This document shows positions 1-9,401 of a stretch of DNA of 64,000 bases, piece by piece. The DNA comes from Hydrocarboniclastica marina. Lineage in GTDB: Bacteria; Pseudomonadota; Gammaproteobacteria; Pseudomonadales; Oleiphilaceae. The position numbers were made by a program, and so were the translations under genes. Location: NCBI RefSeq assembly GCF_004851605.1, contig NZ_CP031093.1, positions 2,852,692 through 2,916,691 on the forward strand, written 5' to 3'. Position 1 is the stretch's first letter, and every line of letters begins with the position of its first letter. Under the pieces are notes generated by a model. The model was not told the DNA's origin. It did no database searches and saw nothing but the letters and a program-made list of their open reading frames with translations.

Positions 1-730
1 GGTCCGACAAGTGAGACCAAGGCCTGTTAGGCAACCTGATAGGGCTATAGGATCTGGCACCGCGAACGTAAATACGGTCCAGCCTGAGCAATGGGAAGCG
101 GGCCGGGAAAGTTTTCGGGGCCGCGCCGAACTCGGCTTCGAACACGTCCGTGAGACCGCACTGCCTCAGTACCCCGTGGGCTTTACCACGCCAGTCATTG
201 AAGTCCCCCGCGACTATGATGGGCTCGTGTGCGGGAACGGAACCTACAAGTTCGCATAGTAGCGTCAGCTGTTGTTGGCGGTGGCTTTCGCGTAAGCCGA
301 GGTGAACACATACCGCGTGGAGTACAGATGGGTTATTGGGTCTTTCGATACGGCAGTGAAGCAGGCCACGTTTCTCGACGGTGCCTATAGAGACGTCCAC
401 ATTCTCGTACTCGAGCACAGGAAAACGACTCATCAGGGCATTGCCGTGGTGCCCATCAGGGTAAACGGCGTTTCGACCGTAGGCGTAATCGTGCCAGATA
501 GAGTCAGCCAGGAACTCGTAGTGGGGGGTGTCCGGCCAGTTTTGTGAGTGCCGACGGGCCAGTTTTTCGTGGGCACCAAGGACTTCCTGCATAAAAACAA
601 CATCCGCAGATACCGCACGCACAGCATCCCGTAGCTCTGGCAGCACGAACCTCCGGTTGAAGTGGGTGAAGCCTTTGTGCGTGTTGACCGTTAACACCCT
701 GAGTTTAAGCTGGTCGCTTTTTTTGAACAT
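1..730 (-). CDS. Endonuclease/exonuclease/phosphatase family protein (partial, 3' end outside window)
   Basis: Reading the minus strand from the ATG at 730-728 gives 243 codons without a stop, running off the left edge. Family motifs appear in order: NTHKG near residue 16 (metal/phosphate-binding start), QEV with Glu49 (metal ligand), the GDFND loop at about 175-179, and LDRIYVRG near 216. The final SDH catalytic motif would lie just outside; the last visible residues are LSD. No signal peptide or membrane segment is seen. Members are Mg-dependent phosphodiesterases acting on nucleic acids, phosphoinositides or lipids; the layout is closest to YbhP-like proteins, but the substrate cannot be told. 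A stop codon lies two codons upstream, which fixes the start, although the ribosome-binding site is weak. Confidence 0.9.
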   Translation of the reverse strand, partial: MFKKSDQLKLRVLTVNTHKGFTHFNRRFVLPELRDAVRAVSADVVFMQEVLGAHEKLARRHSQNWPDTPHYEFLADSIWHDYAYGRNAVYPDGHHGNALMSRFPVLEYENVDVSIGTVEKRGLLHCRIERPNNPSVLHAVCVHLGLRESHRQQQLTLLCELVGSVPAHEPIIVAGDFNDWRGKAHGVLRQCGLTDVFEAEFGAAPKTFPARFPLLRLDRIYVRGARSYSPIRLPNRPWSHLSD

Positions 731-1041
731 AGGTTACGGGGGTCCACCTCCATGTCCGGGACTCGCGCTATTCGCCATCCATAGGCGTTCGTGCCCACCA
801 TCACAAAGGTTGAGAAAAGTTTTGTCAACGCCGCATTCGTCAGCACAAAGATCTCACCGCGTGCCCGGCGCAATTCCATTACAGGCGGGAATAGGAAGCT
901 CGTCGCGGTAGCGGCAACGCTCCAAGCACGAGCCGCAGCCATTTCGGCACACCGATGTGCCACTTACCCGCAGCGCGCTTGGGTCGGGGCTGCCAGTGCG
1001 GGCAATTTATGTTAGCTTTACGTAACATTCAGGAGAAAACC
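731..1041. other. Divergent intergenic region
   Basis: About 310 bases separate the minus-strand phosphodiesterase-like gene from the plus-strand DUF4124 gene. Short frames exist on both strands, but none has a convincing ribosome-binding site or recognisable product. The region presumably holds the two divergent promoters; I could not place a confident -35/-10 pair. Confidence 0.4.
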
Positions 1042-1473
1042 ATGCGATGGATCGTATTAGCATTGACCTTAACCCCAGGGTTAGCCTTGGGCGACATTTA
1101 TAGATGGGTAGACGGGAACGGCGCCGTTCACTATTCCGACACCCCCGGCTTAAGCACTGCTGAGCCGGTACAGCTGCATACGGTAGCGCCGGCAAAGCCG
1201 CGCACCGAGACCGCGGCTGCCCCTGCCCTTACCGACCGTGAAGCGGCAGACCGGCTGTGCCGCGACCGCCTAGCCCGGGAAGCCAAGGCGAGCCTGGCCG
1301 CCGAACGGGATCCCGCGCCTTCCCGCGACTGCACCAAGGCGCGCAATAAACTGGCTTTAACAAAAGCACAATGGGAGCGAAAGTCTCGGCGGGGCTATCG
1401 TCAGTCCGACAAGATCAAGTTCGAGAACCTGATCGCCGACTGGCAACTGCGGGCTCAGCAAAGCTGCAACTGA
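1042..1473 (+). CDS. DUF4124 domain-containing exported protein
   Basis: The 143-residue product starts with a short signal peptide (about residues 1-17, ending ALG), followed by IYRWVDGNGAVHYSDTP, the DUF4124 signature found at the N-terminus of many small gammaproteobacterial periplasmic proteins. The rest is Ala/Arg/Lys-rich and probably helical, with Cys residues near 74, 98 and 142. The start is placed at 1042 because AGGAGA lies 6-11 bases upstream; an in-frame ATG at 955 would bury the signal peptide behind 29 residues. The molecular role of DUF4124 proteins is unknown. It stands alone between a divergent neighbour and the HPP gene. Confidence 0.85.
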   Translation: MRWIVLALTLTPGLALGDIYRWVDGNGAVHYSDTPGLSTAEPVQLHTVAPAKPRTETAAAPALTDREAADRLCRDRLAREAKASLAAERDPAPSRDCTKARNKLALTKAQWERKSRRGYRQSDKIKFENLIADWQLRAQQSCN

Positions 1474-1631
1474 AGCCTGGAACGGGTCTTAGCCCAAGTA
1501 AAACCAGGCTGTAGCCGGTCGTTCGGCCCAGGTGCGCTCGTTTCTGCTGAGGAGTGACCCTTCTCGCGTGCCCTTGCGATGAGCCGTTAACGCCCCTAAG
1601 ATGACCGCCCTGAATTGGTGCAGAGGTCGTG

Positions 1632-2258
1632 ATGGGGTTGAGAAACGAGCGCTTAAGGTGGCAGCTGGCGTCCGGCTTCCTCCGACGAGTGCACCTGCAG
1701 AGATTGGCCGAACGGTATGACCATCGTACGGTCATGGCGGGGTTTAACTTCGTCAACGGCGGTCTCAGCATTGCGCTGGTCTCATTCCTGGCGCTGATGA
1801 CCCAGGAGGCGTTCATTTTTCCGTCGCTGGGCGCAACAGCCTTCATCCTCTTCTATGTGCCCATGGCGGAGCCAGCCTCTCCCCGAAACACCTTCTGCGG
1901 ACATCTCGCCGGTGCACTTTCGGGACTGGGTGCTATCTATCTGTTTGGCCTTCAGAACGAGCCTTCTGCCATGCTCGCAGGGGTAGACCTGGCAAGAGTC
2001 GGTGCTGCGGCTTTGTCCCTGGGCGTGACCAGCGGGCTGATGGTCCTGTTACGTATCGCACACCCACCGGCGGGCGCCACCGCACTCATCGTCTCGCTCG
2101 GACTGATGCCCCATATTCAGCAGTTGCCGGTACTCATGGCGGGTGTCAGCCTGCTGGTAATACAGGCATTCGTAGTCAATCGGCTGGCTGGCATTCCCTA
2201 TCCACTCTGGCGTTCAGGCGCTGATCCGCAAGCAACAGTGCTGACGCGTCCGACCTGA
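1632..2258 (+). CDS. HPP family integral membrane protein
   Basis: This 208-residue protein has about four to five hydrophobic segments between residues 40 and 190. HPP family features are visible: FPSLGATAFILFY near 60, SPRNTFCGH near 80 and the HPPAGATALIV motif near 150 that names the family. Bacterial HPP proteins are inner-membrane proteins; some plant and cyanobacterial members transport nitrite, but most bacterial members have no assigned substrate. An in-frame GTG lies at 1629, but the ATG at 1632 is better spaced from AGAGG at 1622. It converges with the GGDEF-EAL gene downstream, so it is probably monocistronic. A nitrite role would fit the denitrification genes elsewhere in the window, but that is only inference. 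Confidence 0.85.
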   Translation: MGLRNERLRWQLASGFLRRVHLQRLAERYDHRTVMAGFNFVNGGLSIALVSFLALMTQEAFIFPSLGATAFILFYVPMAEPASPRNTFCGHLAGALSGLGAIYLFGLQNEPSAMLAGVDLARVGAAALSLGVTSGLMVLLRIAHPPAGATALIVSLGLMPHIQQLPVLMAGVSLLVIQAFVVNRLAGIPYPLWRSGADPQATVLTRPT

Positions 2259-2282
2259 GCCTGAACAGCTGGGCCGCGTATC

Positions 2283-4421
2283 TCACTCAGGTTCCAGACT
2301 GCTCAACAGCGCGTCGAGAGCCTGAGGCCTGGCAATGCCGTACCCCTGGACGTAGTCCACTCCCAGTTCGCGCAACTGCTGGAAGACCTGCGGCGATTCT
2401 ACAAACTCCGCGATGGTTTCCAGGCCCATCACATGTCCAATATTATTGATCGCCGTGACCATGGCCAGATCCACGGAGTCAGTTGCCAGGTTGCGGATGA
2501 AAGACCCGTCAATCTTCAGATAATCCACGGGCAGGGTTTTCAGGTAGCCGAAGGACGACATGCCGCTGCCGAAATCGTCCAGGGCGAACCTGCAGCCCAA
2601 TGACTTGAGGGCATGAATAATGTGCCGGGCATTTGCCAGGTTGGCAATCGCCTCGGTTTCAGTGATCTCGAAGCAGATGATCGCAGGCGGGACCGCGAAG
2701 CGCTCAAAGCACTTTTTGACGAAGCTCAGAAACTCGCCACTGCCCAGCGACGCACCGGACAAATTGATCGTACAGGTCGCTATTCGCCGACACCCGGACT
2801 CGGCCAGTTTTGCGAACGCCGTCTCGAGCACCCACTGGTCAATACTGACCATCAAATTGTAGCGTTCTGCAGCGGGAATGAATGCCATCGGCGGCACTAC
2901 CCGGCCATCGGAGTCGTGGAGCCTCAGCAACAGCTCAAAATGGGCCCCGACGGGGGGTTCTCCCTCAGCGCGGGCGCTCTGTAACACCGGCCTGATAGCT
3001 TGACCGTACAAGCGGAAGCGGTCCGCCGAGAAAGCCTCCCTTATGCGCCCGACCCACTGCGTCTGCCGGAAACGATAGGCCATCTTCTGGTCATCGGGCC
3101 TGTACAGATGGACGCGATTACGGCCGTTTTCCTTTGCCAGATAGCAGGCGTTGTCGGCGGCGCTAAGCAAATCAGCTAGAGACCAACTGTGTCCCACAAA
3201 GTCGACCTGACCAATGCTGATGCTGACCCCGAAAGGTTTGTCTTCCCAGATAAAAGTGAAGTCCATGACTGCCTTTCTGAGCGACGTGGCAATACGCTGC
3301 GCAACCGCGACCGGACAGTCTTTCAGCAGGATACCGAACTCGTCTCCACCCAGACGGGCCAGCAGGTCGGAATGCCGGAGCTGACTTTGCAGGGTCGGTG
3401 CCAGCAGTTGCAAAAGGGCATCACCGGCGATATGTCCGCAGGTGTCGTTGATGACCTTGAACTGATCGACATCCAGAAAAAGCAGGCTGTGGGGCGCACC
3501 TGCGGCGTTGTCAGGGGTCAGGACCGCAGAAAGCTGGTGCTCGAAAGCCTGACGGTTGAGTACGCCGGTCAGGCCGTCATGGCTCGCGTGGTGAGTAACT
3601 TCCGCTTCCAGGTCACGTTCGTGGGTAACATCATGGAAAACCAGGACGACACCGATGAGATGACCGGAGCGGTCGCGAATCGGTGCGGCAGAGTCGTCGA
3701 TCGCAAACTCGGTTCCGTCACGGTGCAGAAGTATGGTGTGGTTGGCGAGGCCTACAATTTGCCCGTGGGCCAAGACCCGGGCAACCGGGCTTTCAACGGG
3801 TTGGCGTGTATGCTCGTTGAAAATCTGAAATACATCCACCAGCGGCACGCCACGGGCATCAGCCTCGCTCCAGCCGGTTAGCGTCTCTGCGACCGGGTTG
3901 AGATAATTTACCCGCCCCTCTGTGTCAGTGGTTATGACGGCATCGCCAATGGACTGGAGCGTGACCTGCGCGAGTTCCTTTTCAGCATGAAGCTGGCGCT
4001 CAACCGCCTGCCGCCGCGTGACTTCGCGATTGAGTGCATGCACCCGCCGGGTAATCTCGGTAAATCGCTGGTTTGCAGCCCGTTTTTTGTGGCACCGGAT
4101 GATCAGATCGGGGGCATCGTTCCCCGCGCCTGAAATTCGGGCGCCATAGGGGGTAAAGAGTTCGCCGTCGTGGGCTTCGAGGGTGACCAGCCCGCGGATA
4201 AAGTCGCCGCTACGGGACCAGAGCCGTAACGAGGTTTCAAGCTGCTCCGCGCTGCCCTGCATAATGCTACTCAGGGTCAGACCCTGAGCCAGATCAGGCA
4301 GCCGGCGCCTGGCAGCGCGGTTTCCGTCGACAACGATACCGTCCGCCGACACCAGGATCAGGGGCTCTGGAAGAAAGTCGTCCAATGTCGTGGCTACGGC
4401 GGGAGAAGGATTTTTTGTCAC
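2283..4421 (-). CDS. PAS-GGDEF-EAL c-di-GMP turnover protein
   Basis: The 712-residue protein has an N-terminal PAS-like stretch, a coiled coil (about 120-150), a canonical PAS domain (about 150-265), a GGDEF domain with intact [11 protein letters not shown] near 360, and an EAL domain (about 450-705). No membrane segment is evident. The EAL signature reads FELLLRL, so the motif is ELL, which still keeps the catalytic Glu; [10 protein letters not shown] and LKIDGSFI are intact. The protein could therefore make c-di-GMP, degrade it, or do both. It overlaps the upstream methanogen-output-domain gene by 4 bases (ATGA), implying translational coupling and a shared signalling task. Domain calls are firm; the net enzymatic direction is not. 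Confidence 0.93.
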   Translation of the reverse strand: MTKNPSPAVATTLDDFLPEPLILVSADGIVVDGNRAARRRLPDLAQGLTLSSIMQGSAEQLETSLRLWSRSGDFIRGLVTLEAHDGELFTPYGARISGAGNDAPDLIIRCHKKRAANQRFTEITRRVHALNREVTRRQAVERQLHAEKELAQVTLQSIGDAVITTDTEGRVNYLNPVAETLTGWSEADARGVPLVDVFQIFNEHTRQPVESPVARVLAHGQIVGLANHTILLHRDGTEFAIDDSAAPIRDRSGHLIGVVLVFHDVTHERDLEAEVTHHASHDGLTGVLNRQAFEHQLSAVLTPDNAAGAPHSLLFLDVDQFKVINDTCGHIAGDALLQLLAPTLQSQLRHSDLLARLGGDEFGILLKDCPVAVAQRIATSLRKAVMDFTFIWEDKPFGVSISIGQVDFVGHSWSLADLLSAADNACYLAKENGRNRVHLYRPDDQKMAYRFRQTQWVGRIREAFSADRFRLYGQAIRPVLQSARAEGEPPVGAHFELLLRLHDSDGRVVPPMAFIPAAERYNLMVSIDQWVLETAFAKLAESGCRRIATCTINLSGASLGSGEFLSFVKKCFERFAVPPAIICFEITETEAIANLANARHIIHALKSLGCRFALDDFGSGMSSFGYLKTLPVDYLKIDGSFIRNLATDSVDLAMVTAINNIGHVMGLETIAEFVESPQVFQQLRELGVDYVQGYGIARPQALDALLSSLEPE

Positions 4422-4963
4422 GAGCGAAAGTACTCATGCCCGCTCGCAGCCTCTGACGTCACATCGGGCTGGAGATGAACAACAACCCGGCAGCCCGCGT
4501 CGCCCCGGGCAATAGTTTCTTCGAGACTTACTTTGGCGTACCCGAGGCTCTGGGAGGCGATGATGCCGAAGACGTTGCTGGTCATCATGCACATGGATGG
4601 GCGCCCGATGACCTTTTCGGCAAAAGGGCAAGCCCGGTTACCGAGAACGATGCGCTGGTCGTTCTGCTCGATAATGTAGAAATCGCCTCTGATCCTCGCC
4701 TTGAGATCGACCAGAACATCCGCGACCTGGGCACGCGTGAGTCTTGAGACACCGAGGGCTTCCTTGTAGTCGAGATCCATCTGGTTACCGATGTTCTGCC
4801 CCACGATACTGATGAATCCCGAGGCTTCTTCCAGGCCAACAACGTCCTCCAGTACGCCTGATAGCTCCCGTATGAGGGTGCGGAGGAAGACATCCCGATC
4901 CAGGGGGATATCCAGCTCCGTGACAGGAATGCGGCGATCGTTCTGATCCGACATCTGATCCAT
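4418..4963 (-). CDS. Methanogen output domain 1-type sensor protein
   Basis: This 181-residue soluble protein resembles the methanogen output domain 1 family, a V4R-like small-molecule-binding fold often found beside signalling enzymes. Conserved-looking cysteines sit in [12 protein letters not shown] (about 118-130), in PSMCMM just after, and in GDAGCRV near 157, which could bind metal or sense redox. The stop overlaps the start of the GGDEF-EAL gene, so the two are probably co-translated and this protein likely feeds a signal to it. An alternative ATG lies three codons downstream. The family assignment rests on overall pattern and gene context and the ligand is unknown. Confidence 0.75.
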   Translation of the reverse strand: MDQMSDQNDRRIPVTELDIPLDRDVFLRTLIRELSGVLEDVVGLEEASGFISIVGQNIGNQMDLDYKEALGVSRLTRAQVADVLVDLKARIRGDFYIIEQNDQRIVLGNRACPFAEKVIGRPSMCMMTSNVFGIIASQSLGYAKVSLEETIARGDAGCRVVVHLQPDVTSEAASGHEYFRS

Positions 4964-5163
4964 GTTTTACTCTTCGTTAGGCCCCTGGACGTGCTTCTGC
5001 ATACCGAAGAAACTCAAACCCTCGGATTTTCTACACTTTTCGCCGGATCGTGCGCAAAAGCAGTATAGTTACCGAACCAGGCGCATTCAGTTACGATTCT
5101 GTAGGAAAGCCTGGGCAGCGGGGCATATTCGGGTCCTACCCCCGGCATGGAGCCCCCGCTTCG

Positions 5164-7488
5164 TCAAAGGTCCCGTTCTCCTTTTCGGTCGGACCCATCA
5201 CTTTCCTCGGCATCTTCGTCGTTGCCTAGCAGGTTCGGCTCCTGACTATCACTCTGCGCGTTGCGCTTACCCCTGTCCAGCACAGTGATGGGCGCGGGCG
5301 GCGCAGAGCCGTCCTTGTCCTGTCCGAAATAGAGCGTGGTATGCGGGAAGGGTATTTCAATCCCGGCCGCATCGAAATGGCGTTTTATCAGGCGGTTGTA
5401 CTCACGACCAACACCCCACTGTTTCCCAGGCATGGTTTTGATCCGAACCCTGAGCATAACGGCGCTGTCGCCCAGCTGGGTAACTCCGTGCACCTCCAGA
5501 TCGTCAAGAATGTAGGGACTCTGGTCCGGGTTTTCCTTAAGCTCGTCGAAAGCTGCGCGCATGTGATCCAGCGCCTCATCGGTGTTTTCCCGGTAGGCGA
5601 TGCCGTATTCGCCGAGGTGATAGCTGAAGCCTCGCATGAAGTTCGACACCGTATCGACCGAAGAGAACGGGATTATATGGTAAGTGCCCGACAGATCCCT
5701 CAGGCCGAGGGAGCGAATGGTGATGCGCTCCGCTTCACCGGAGTATCCCGCGACCGTCACGACATCCCCGGTATTTATCGCGTTTTCGAGTTGAATGAAA
5801 ATTCCGGTGATAATGTCCTGAACGAGCTTCTGCGCCCCGAACCCGATCGCCAGCCCGAGAACCCCGGCACTCGCCAGAAGCGGGGCGATATTGATGCCAA
5901 GCTCCGACAGCACAATCATCAGGGTGACAATCATAACGGCGATCGCAATGGCGTTGCGGAAAAGCCCCAGTAGGGTTTTCTGCCGGGCACTGGCAGCGGT
6001 TGAAGGCCCATCTTCAGTCAGGCGGTGCTCTATCCAGCTGGCGGCAAAAACCCACACCAACACGCCGCCAGTGACGATAAGTGCGACCGTCGTTGCGCTT
6101 TCAATAAGCCAGGCGCCTGTTTCTGATTCAGCCCACGCCGCCAGGTCAAACCCTGTCCAAGCGTCCATGACCACAGCAATGACGACAAAGGTAATGACGA
6201 TACGGATCACTTTCATCCACGTGGGCAGGTAACGGTTGAGCTGGGTTTCCAGTGCGGGAGACCAGTGCGCGATTGATTGGGGCAGGCGCAGGCGCGTACC
6301 AATCAACCGGGTCAATATCGAAGACAGGAGCCCACCCAGCCCGATCGCCAGCACTGTTTGCGCCGTGGCCTTGGCCATGAGAGGGAGCCCGTTCTCAGGA
6401 TCATTGATGGCCACCAGCATCAGTGCCGTCAGGTAAAGCAGGGCCAGAATGTGCCAGACGCGAGCCAGGACGCCAAGCAGTCCCCGGGTCATGGCCATGC
6501 CGGCAGAGCGGGAAGTACGTTGAAGACGCATGCGGCCGCGTTGGCGGTTGCGTAACACGAGAACCGCAAGCGTAACGTAGGTCACGAGAATGATGCCGAG
6601 CGCCAGTACCTGCCCCAGCGCCGGCGAAAAATTATCGCTCAGTAGTGGATAAGCCACCAGCAGCCCGTAACCCACGAAGCCTATAATCCAGCCGGCCCAG
6701 CGGTTCCAGTAACGAGCGCTTGAGTCTTCGACGGGAACGAGCCGCAGGTTTTTATACTCGGGCGAAAGAAAAGCCTCCAACAGGACCCTTGTTCCCTCTA
6801 CTATCAGGAAGGCATTAAGGAAAACCGCAATCTCATCTGCGATGCCGTCATCCGGAGACAGAAAAAATAGCGCCACAGTCCAGGCTGCTGCCCAGGCCAG
6901 AGCGATTGACAGCAGCGCCGTCAGCAGGGGAACGACAAATCCCGCGAGCTCGCGCCAGACGCGGGTGGTGCGCTGGCCCTTCTCGACCCAGCTGGCAGCA
7001 CGGCCAGAGATGGGATTGGCCAGTTTGTGGGCCAGTGTATAGACCAGGATACTAACCAGGGCGACCAGCCCTAGCCGAATTAGCGCACTGAAAAAGTCCC
7101 TTAGAGTACCGCTACGCTCAGAGAAATCGATTGCCGTAACTGCGTCGACAGCGGTCGTCACTTCACCTGAAATGGATTCAACCAGATCGAGGGTTTCGCC
7201 AGCCAGAGAAACAGGGGCCGCTAGCGACAGGTCGATTTTATCAGCGAGAGAATCGCCCTCGCCTTCCTGTGTTTTGTTCTCTGCCAGCGCCCGTAGCTCC
7301 GCGATTAACCGATTACGCGAGGCCTCGTCTTCCAGAAGGCTGGCCATAGCGCTGTAGTCGGGTTTGCTTTCTGGCTGCTGTGTCGACGCTTCTTCTGCCT
7401 GGCTGGCGACGGTCATTAACAGGATGAGCGCCAGCAAGGCAACCCTCACAGGCCAATGAACACGCAATCTTGCTCCAAACTGCCCCAT
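5164..7488 (-). CDS. Large MscS-family mechanosensitive channel, YbiO/MscK-like
   Basis: The 774-residue protein has a signal peptide (about 1-32), a periplasmic helical region, roughly ten transmembrane segments and a C-terminal MscS core. The pore-lining helix is recognisable as the Gly/Ala-rich LLASAGVLGLAIGFGAQKL around residue 560, followed by the beta domain (TGDVVTVAGYSG) and the C-terminal IPFPHTTLYF typical of MscS proteins. The length matches E. coli YbiO (741 residues), a stretch-gated channel protecting against hypo-osmotic shock. The start at 7488 is preferred because GGAG lies just upstream and a signal peptide follows; an open frame reaches back to 7821 but would add 111 non-hydrophobic residues and run through the divergent GNAT gene. 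The C-terminal tail is acidic. Confidence 0.9.
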   Translation of the reverse strand: MGQFGARLRVHWPVRVALLALILLMTVASQAEEASTQQPESKPDYSAMASLLEDEASRNRLIAELRALAENKTQEGEGDSLADKIDLSLAAPVSLAGETLDLVESISGEVTTAVDAVTAIDFSERSGTLRDFFSALIRLGLVALVSILVYTLAHKLANPISGRAASWVEKGQRTTRVWRELAGFVVPLLTALLSIALAWAAAWTVALFFLSPDDGIADEIAVFLNAFLIVEGTRVLLEAFLSPEYKNLRLVPVEDSSARYWNRWAGWIIGFVGYGLLVAYPLLSDNFSPALGQVLALGIILVTYVTLAVLVLRNRQRGRMRLQRTSRSAGMAMTRGLLGVLARVWHILALLYLTALMLVAINDPENGLPLMAKATAQTVLAIGLGGLLSSILTRLIGTRLRLPQSIAHWSPALETQLNRYLPTWMKVIRIVITFVVIAVVMDAWTGFDLAAWAESETGAWLIESATTVALIVTGGVLVWVFAASWIEHRLTEDGPSTAASARQKTLLGLFRNAIAIAVMIVTLMIVLSELGINIAPLLASAGVLGLAIGFGAQKLVQDIITGIFIQLENAINTGDVVTVAGYSGEAERITIRSLGLRDLSGTYHIIPFSSVDTVSNFMRGFSYHLGEYGIAYRENTDEALDHMRAAFDELKENPDQSPYILDDLEVHGVTQLGDSAVMLRVRIKTMPGKQWGVGREYNRLIKRHFDAAGIEIPFPHTTLYFGQDKDGSAPPAPITVLDRGKRNAQSDSQEPNLLGNDEDAEESDGSDRKGERDL

Positions 7489-7677
7489 CTCTATCGCTCC
7501 GTGAACTTGAGACTCTACCCTACCTTTCCTGCGCCGACGCGCGCCACCCGTCGATGGCGGGGTTCCGGAAAAGAGAGTAAAGGCGCAGTTGCACAAGGAC
7601 AAGTCGACAATCTCCAGAGGTTTGCTCACGGGCTGCGGTTGATGCTGTACTAGACCGCCAGCCAGAGGAGGTTCCCG

Positions 7678-8283
7678 ATGACCATTGACGACCATCCAAT
7701 AGAGATCGTCAGCCTCAAGGGCAGGGAAATTGCCCAGCACCTTGAGGACATCGCGGCGCTCCGTATCGAAGTGTTCCGGGAGTGGCCGTATCTTTACCAG
7801 GGCAGCATGGACTACGAACAAAACTATCTCAGCACCTATACCGACTCGCCGGATGCTATAGCTGTGCTGGCCCTAACCGGAAAAAGCCTAGTCGGCGCTG
7901 CAACCGGGCTGCCTCTGGCGCACGAAACCGACGAATTCAGACGACCTTTTATTGAGCACGGCTTCGATCCGGCAGAGGTCTTTTACTGCGCCGAATCTAT
8001 CTTGCGTCGTCCGTACAGGGGTCTCGGCTTGGGCCACCGCTTTTTTGACGAGCGCGAACGGCACGCCCGCTCGCTGGGCGGTCTTTGCTACAGCACTTTT
8101 TGCAGAGTCGCCCGTCCTGAAACTCACCCCGCCCGGCCCGCGGATTACGTCCCGCTTGATGCGTTCTGGCGCCGGCGCGGCTATGAAGAGCGTGCTGACA
8201 TGCGTACAACCTATGCGTGGACGGATCGCGGCGACTCGCATAGCAGCAGTAAGCCAATGGTTTTCTGGATTAAAACCTTGTAG
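7678..8283 (+). CDS. GNAT family N-acetyltransferase
   Basis: This 201-residue soluble protein has the GNAT acetyl-CoA-binding signature RRPYRGLGLGHRFFDERE (about 109-126), with the Q/R-x-x-G-x-G/A loop present as RGLGLG. The N-terminal half carries the typical ALRIEVFREWPYLYQG substrate-side segment. It has a strong ribosome-binding site (GAGGAGG, 7 bases before the ATG) and is transcribed divergently from the mechanosensitive channel. The acetyl acceptor cannot be deduced. Related proteins are annotated only as GNAT enzymes. Confidence 0.85.
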   Translation: MTIDDHPIEIVSLKGREIAQHLEDIAALRIEVFREWPYLYQGSMDYEQNYLSTYTDSPDAIAVLALTGKSLVGAATGLPLAHETDEFRRPFIEHGFDPAEVFYCAESILRRPYRGLGLGHRFFDERERHARSLGGLCYSTFCRVARPETHPARPADYVPLDAFWRRRGYEERADMRTTYAWTDRGDSHSSSKPMVFWIKTL

Positions 8284-8537
8284 TCAAACTGGCCGCGGAG
8301 CGCTCGACGCGGCTATAAATCCAGATCTGACCGAGTGCCGGACCAACCTTATCGACGCCTCTTCAGTTTACAACCCGTGTATTTCTTCACGCCGGCCCTT
8401 GTTAGCCAGGCTCGCCGCGTTCGCAACCGAGTTCTTTTAGTGACTCAAGTCGTACCTGTCCGTATTCCAATTGCAATGGGCGCCGATACCTATTAAATTT
8501 TCGCCACTTTAAACCCAAATGGAATTAGGAAAAGACC

Positions 8538-9257
8538 ATGAATCACGGCAACCGCGCGTTCGTTACCCTCGCCCTCGCCTGCGCAGCGACCAGCGCCCTG
8601 GCCCAATCTACACAGAACTATATCGAGCCAACCCGCGGGTTTCTGCTGGAACGCGGACTGATTGCGGAACCGAAAACGTTCTCGGTTGATCTGGCGACAG
8701 GCATAGGCGACCAGAACATTGGTGGTGTGCGAATCGGCGTCCCCAACAGCGAGATCATCATCAATAGCGCGCTTAATGGCGACACGGAAGCCAATGAGAT
8801 CGCACTGAAGTGGGGCCTGGCACCCATTCCCGCGGAAAACATAAACATCAACACCGCTATCTACGGTGGCCTAGCTCATATCGACTATGAAGACGATCAG
8901 GGCAATGATTTCGACTACACCAACATCGTCCTGGGCGCAGCCTTTACAGTCGTTGAACAGGGCTTGATCCTCAACGTGAATCCCGAGCTGGAGATTGCAG
9001 ATGACCAGCGTGATGACACGATCTTCAACCTCGGCTTTGGTGCCCACTACAATCTGTTCGACACAGAGTACGGCCGCTTCCAGCCAGGCGCAGAAGTGGT
9101 TTTCGTCAGTGGCGGAGATGACGATGACACCGTCGTTGATCTGGGAATGCGTTGGCTCGTGAAAGAAGAGATCACCCTCGATTTCGTCGTATTCCACGGC
9201 GGCGCCCAGGATATCACCAGCCTGCCAGGCATCATCCGCCTGAACGCTGTATTCTGA
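8538..9257 (+). CDS. Putative outer-membrane beta-barrel protein
   Basis: The 239-residue product has a clear signal peptide (residues 1-22, cleaved after ALA) and then alternating hydrophobic/polar strands rich in Asp, Asn and Gly. It ends in Phe (RLNAVF), the usual C-terminal signature for BAM-dependent outer-membrane insertion. Strands such as DLATGIGDQNIGG, EIALKWGLAPI and GRFQPGAEVVFVSGG fit a small barrel of about 8-10 strands. An acidic loop (GGDDDDT near 194) could bind cations. I do not recognise a named family. The gene has its own ribosome-binding site and stands alone. Confidence 0.75.
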   Translation: MNHGNRAFVTLALACAATSALAQSTQNYIEPTRGFLLERGLIAEPKTFSVDLATGIGDQNIGGVRIGVPNSEIIINSALNGDTEANEIALKWGLAPIPAENININTAIYGGLAHIDYEDDQGNDFDYTNIVLGAAFTVVEQGLILNVNPELEIADDQRDDTIFNLGFGAHYNLFDTEYGRFQPGAEVVFVSGGDDDDTVVDLGMRWLVKEEITLDFVVFHGGAQDITSLPGIIRLNAVF

Positions 9258-9271
9258 AGCTAAACCTTGCC

Positions 9272-9295
9272 GCCCCTGTTCGCCTGAGCAGGGGC
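9272..9295. terminator. Possible bidirectional hairpin between convergent genes
   Basis: GCCCCTG and CAGGGGC form a 7-bp perfect inverted repeat with a 10-base loop, 14 bases after the stop of the outer-membrane protein gene. There is no clear T-run on either side, so intrinsic termination is uncertain. Confidence 0.35.
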
Positions 9296-9401
9296 TCGCT
9301 CAACCCGATACTCAACTTTCTGAACCCGTCTCACCGGGCCTTCAGCAACCTGCACCCGCTCTGGACCCTGGACCCTGGAATAGATCGCACGCTTTGTTTT
9401 G

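Noticed and set aside
691-963. A 90-codon minus-strand frame upstream of the EEP gene
   Set aside because: It overlaps the start of the EEP gene in another frame, has no ribosome-binding site and no homology that I recognise.
7489-7821. N-terminal extension of the YbiO-like channel
   Set aside because: The extra 111 residues would place a signal peptide internally and overlap the start of the divergent GNAT gene; the ATG at 7488 has a good ribosome-binding site.
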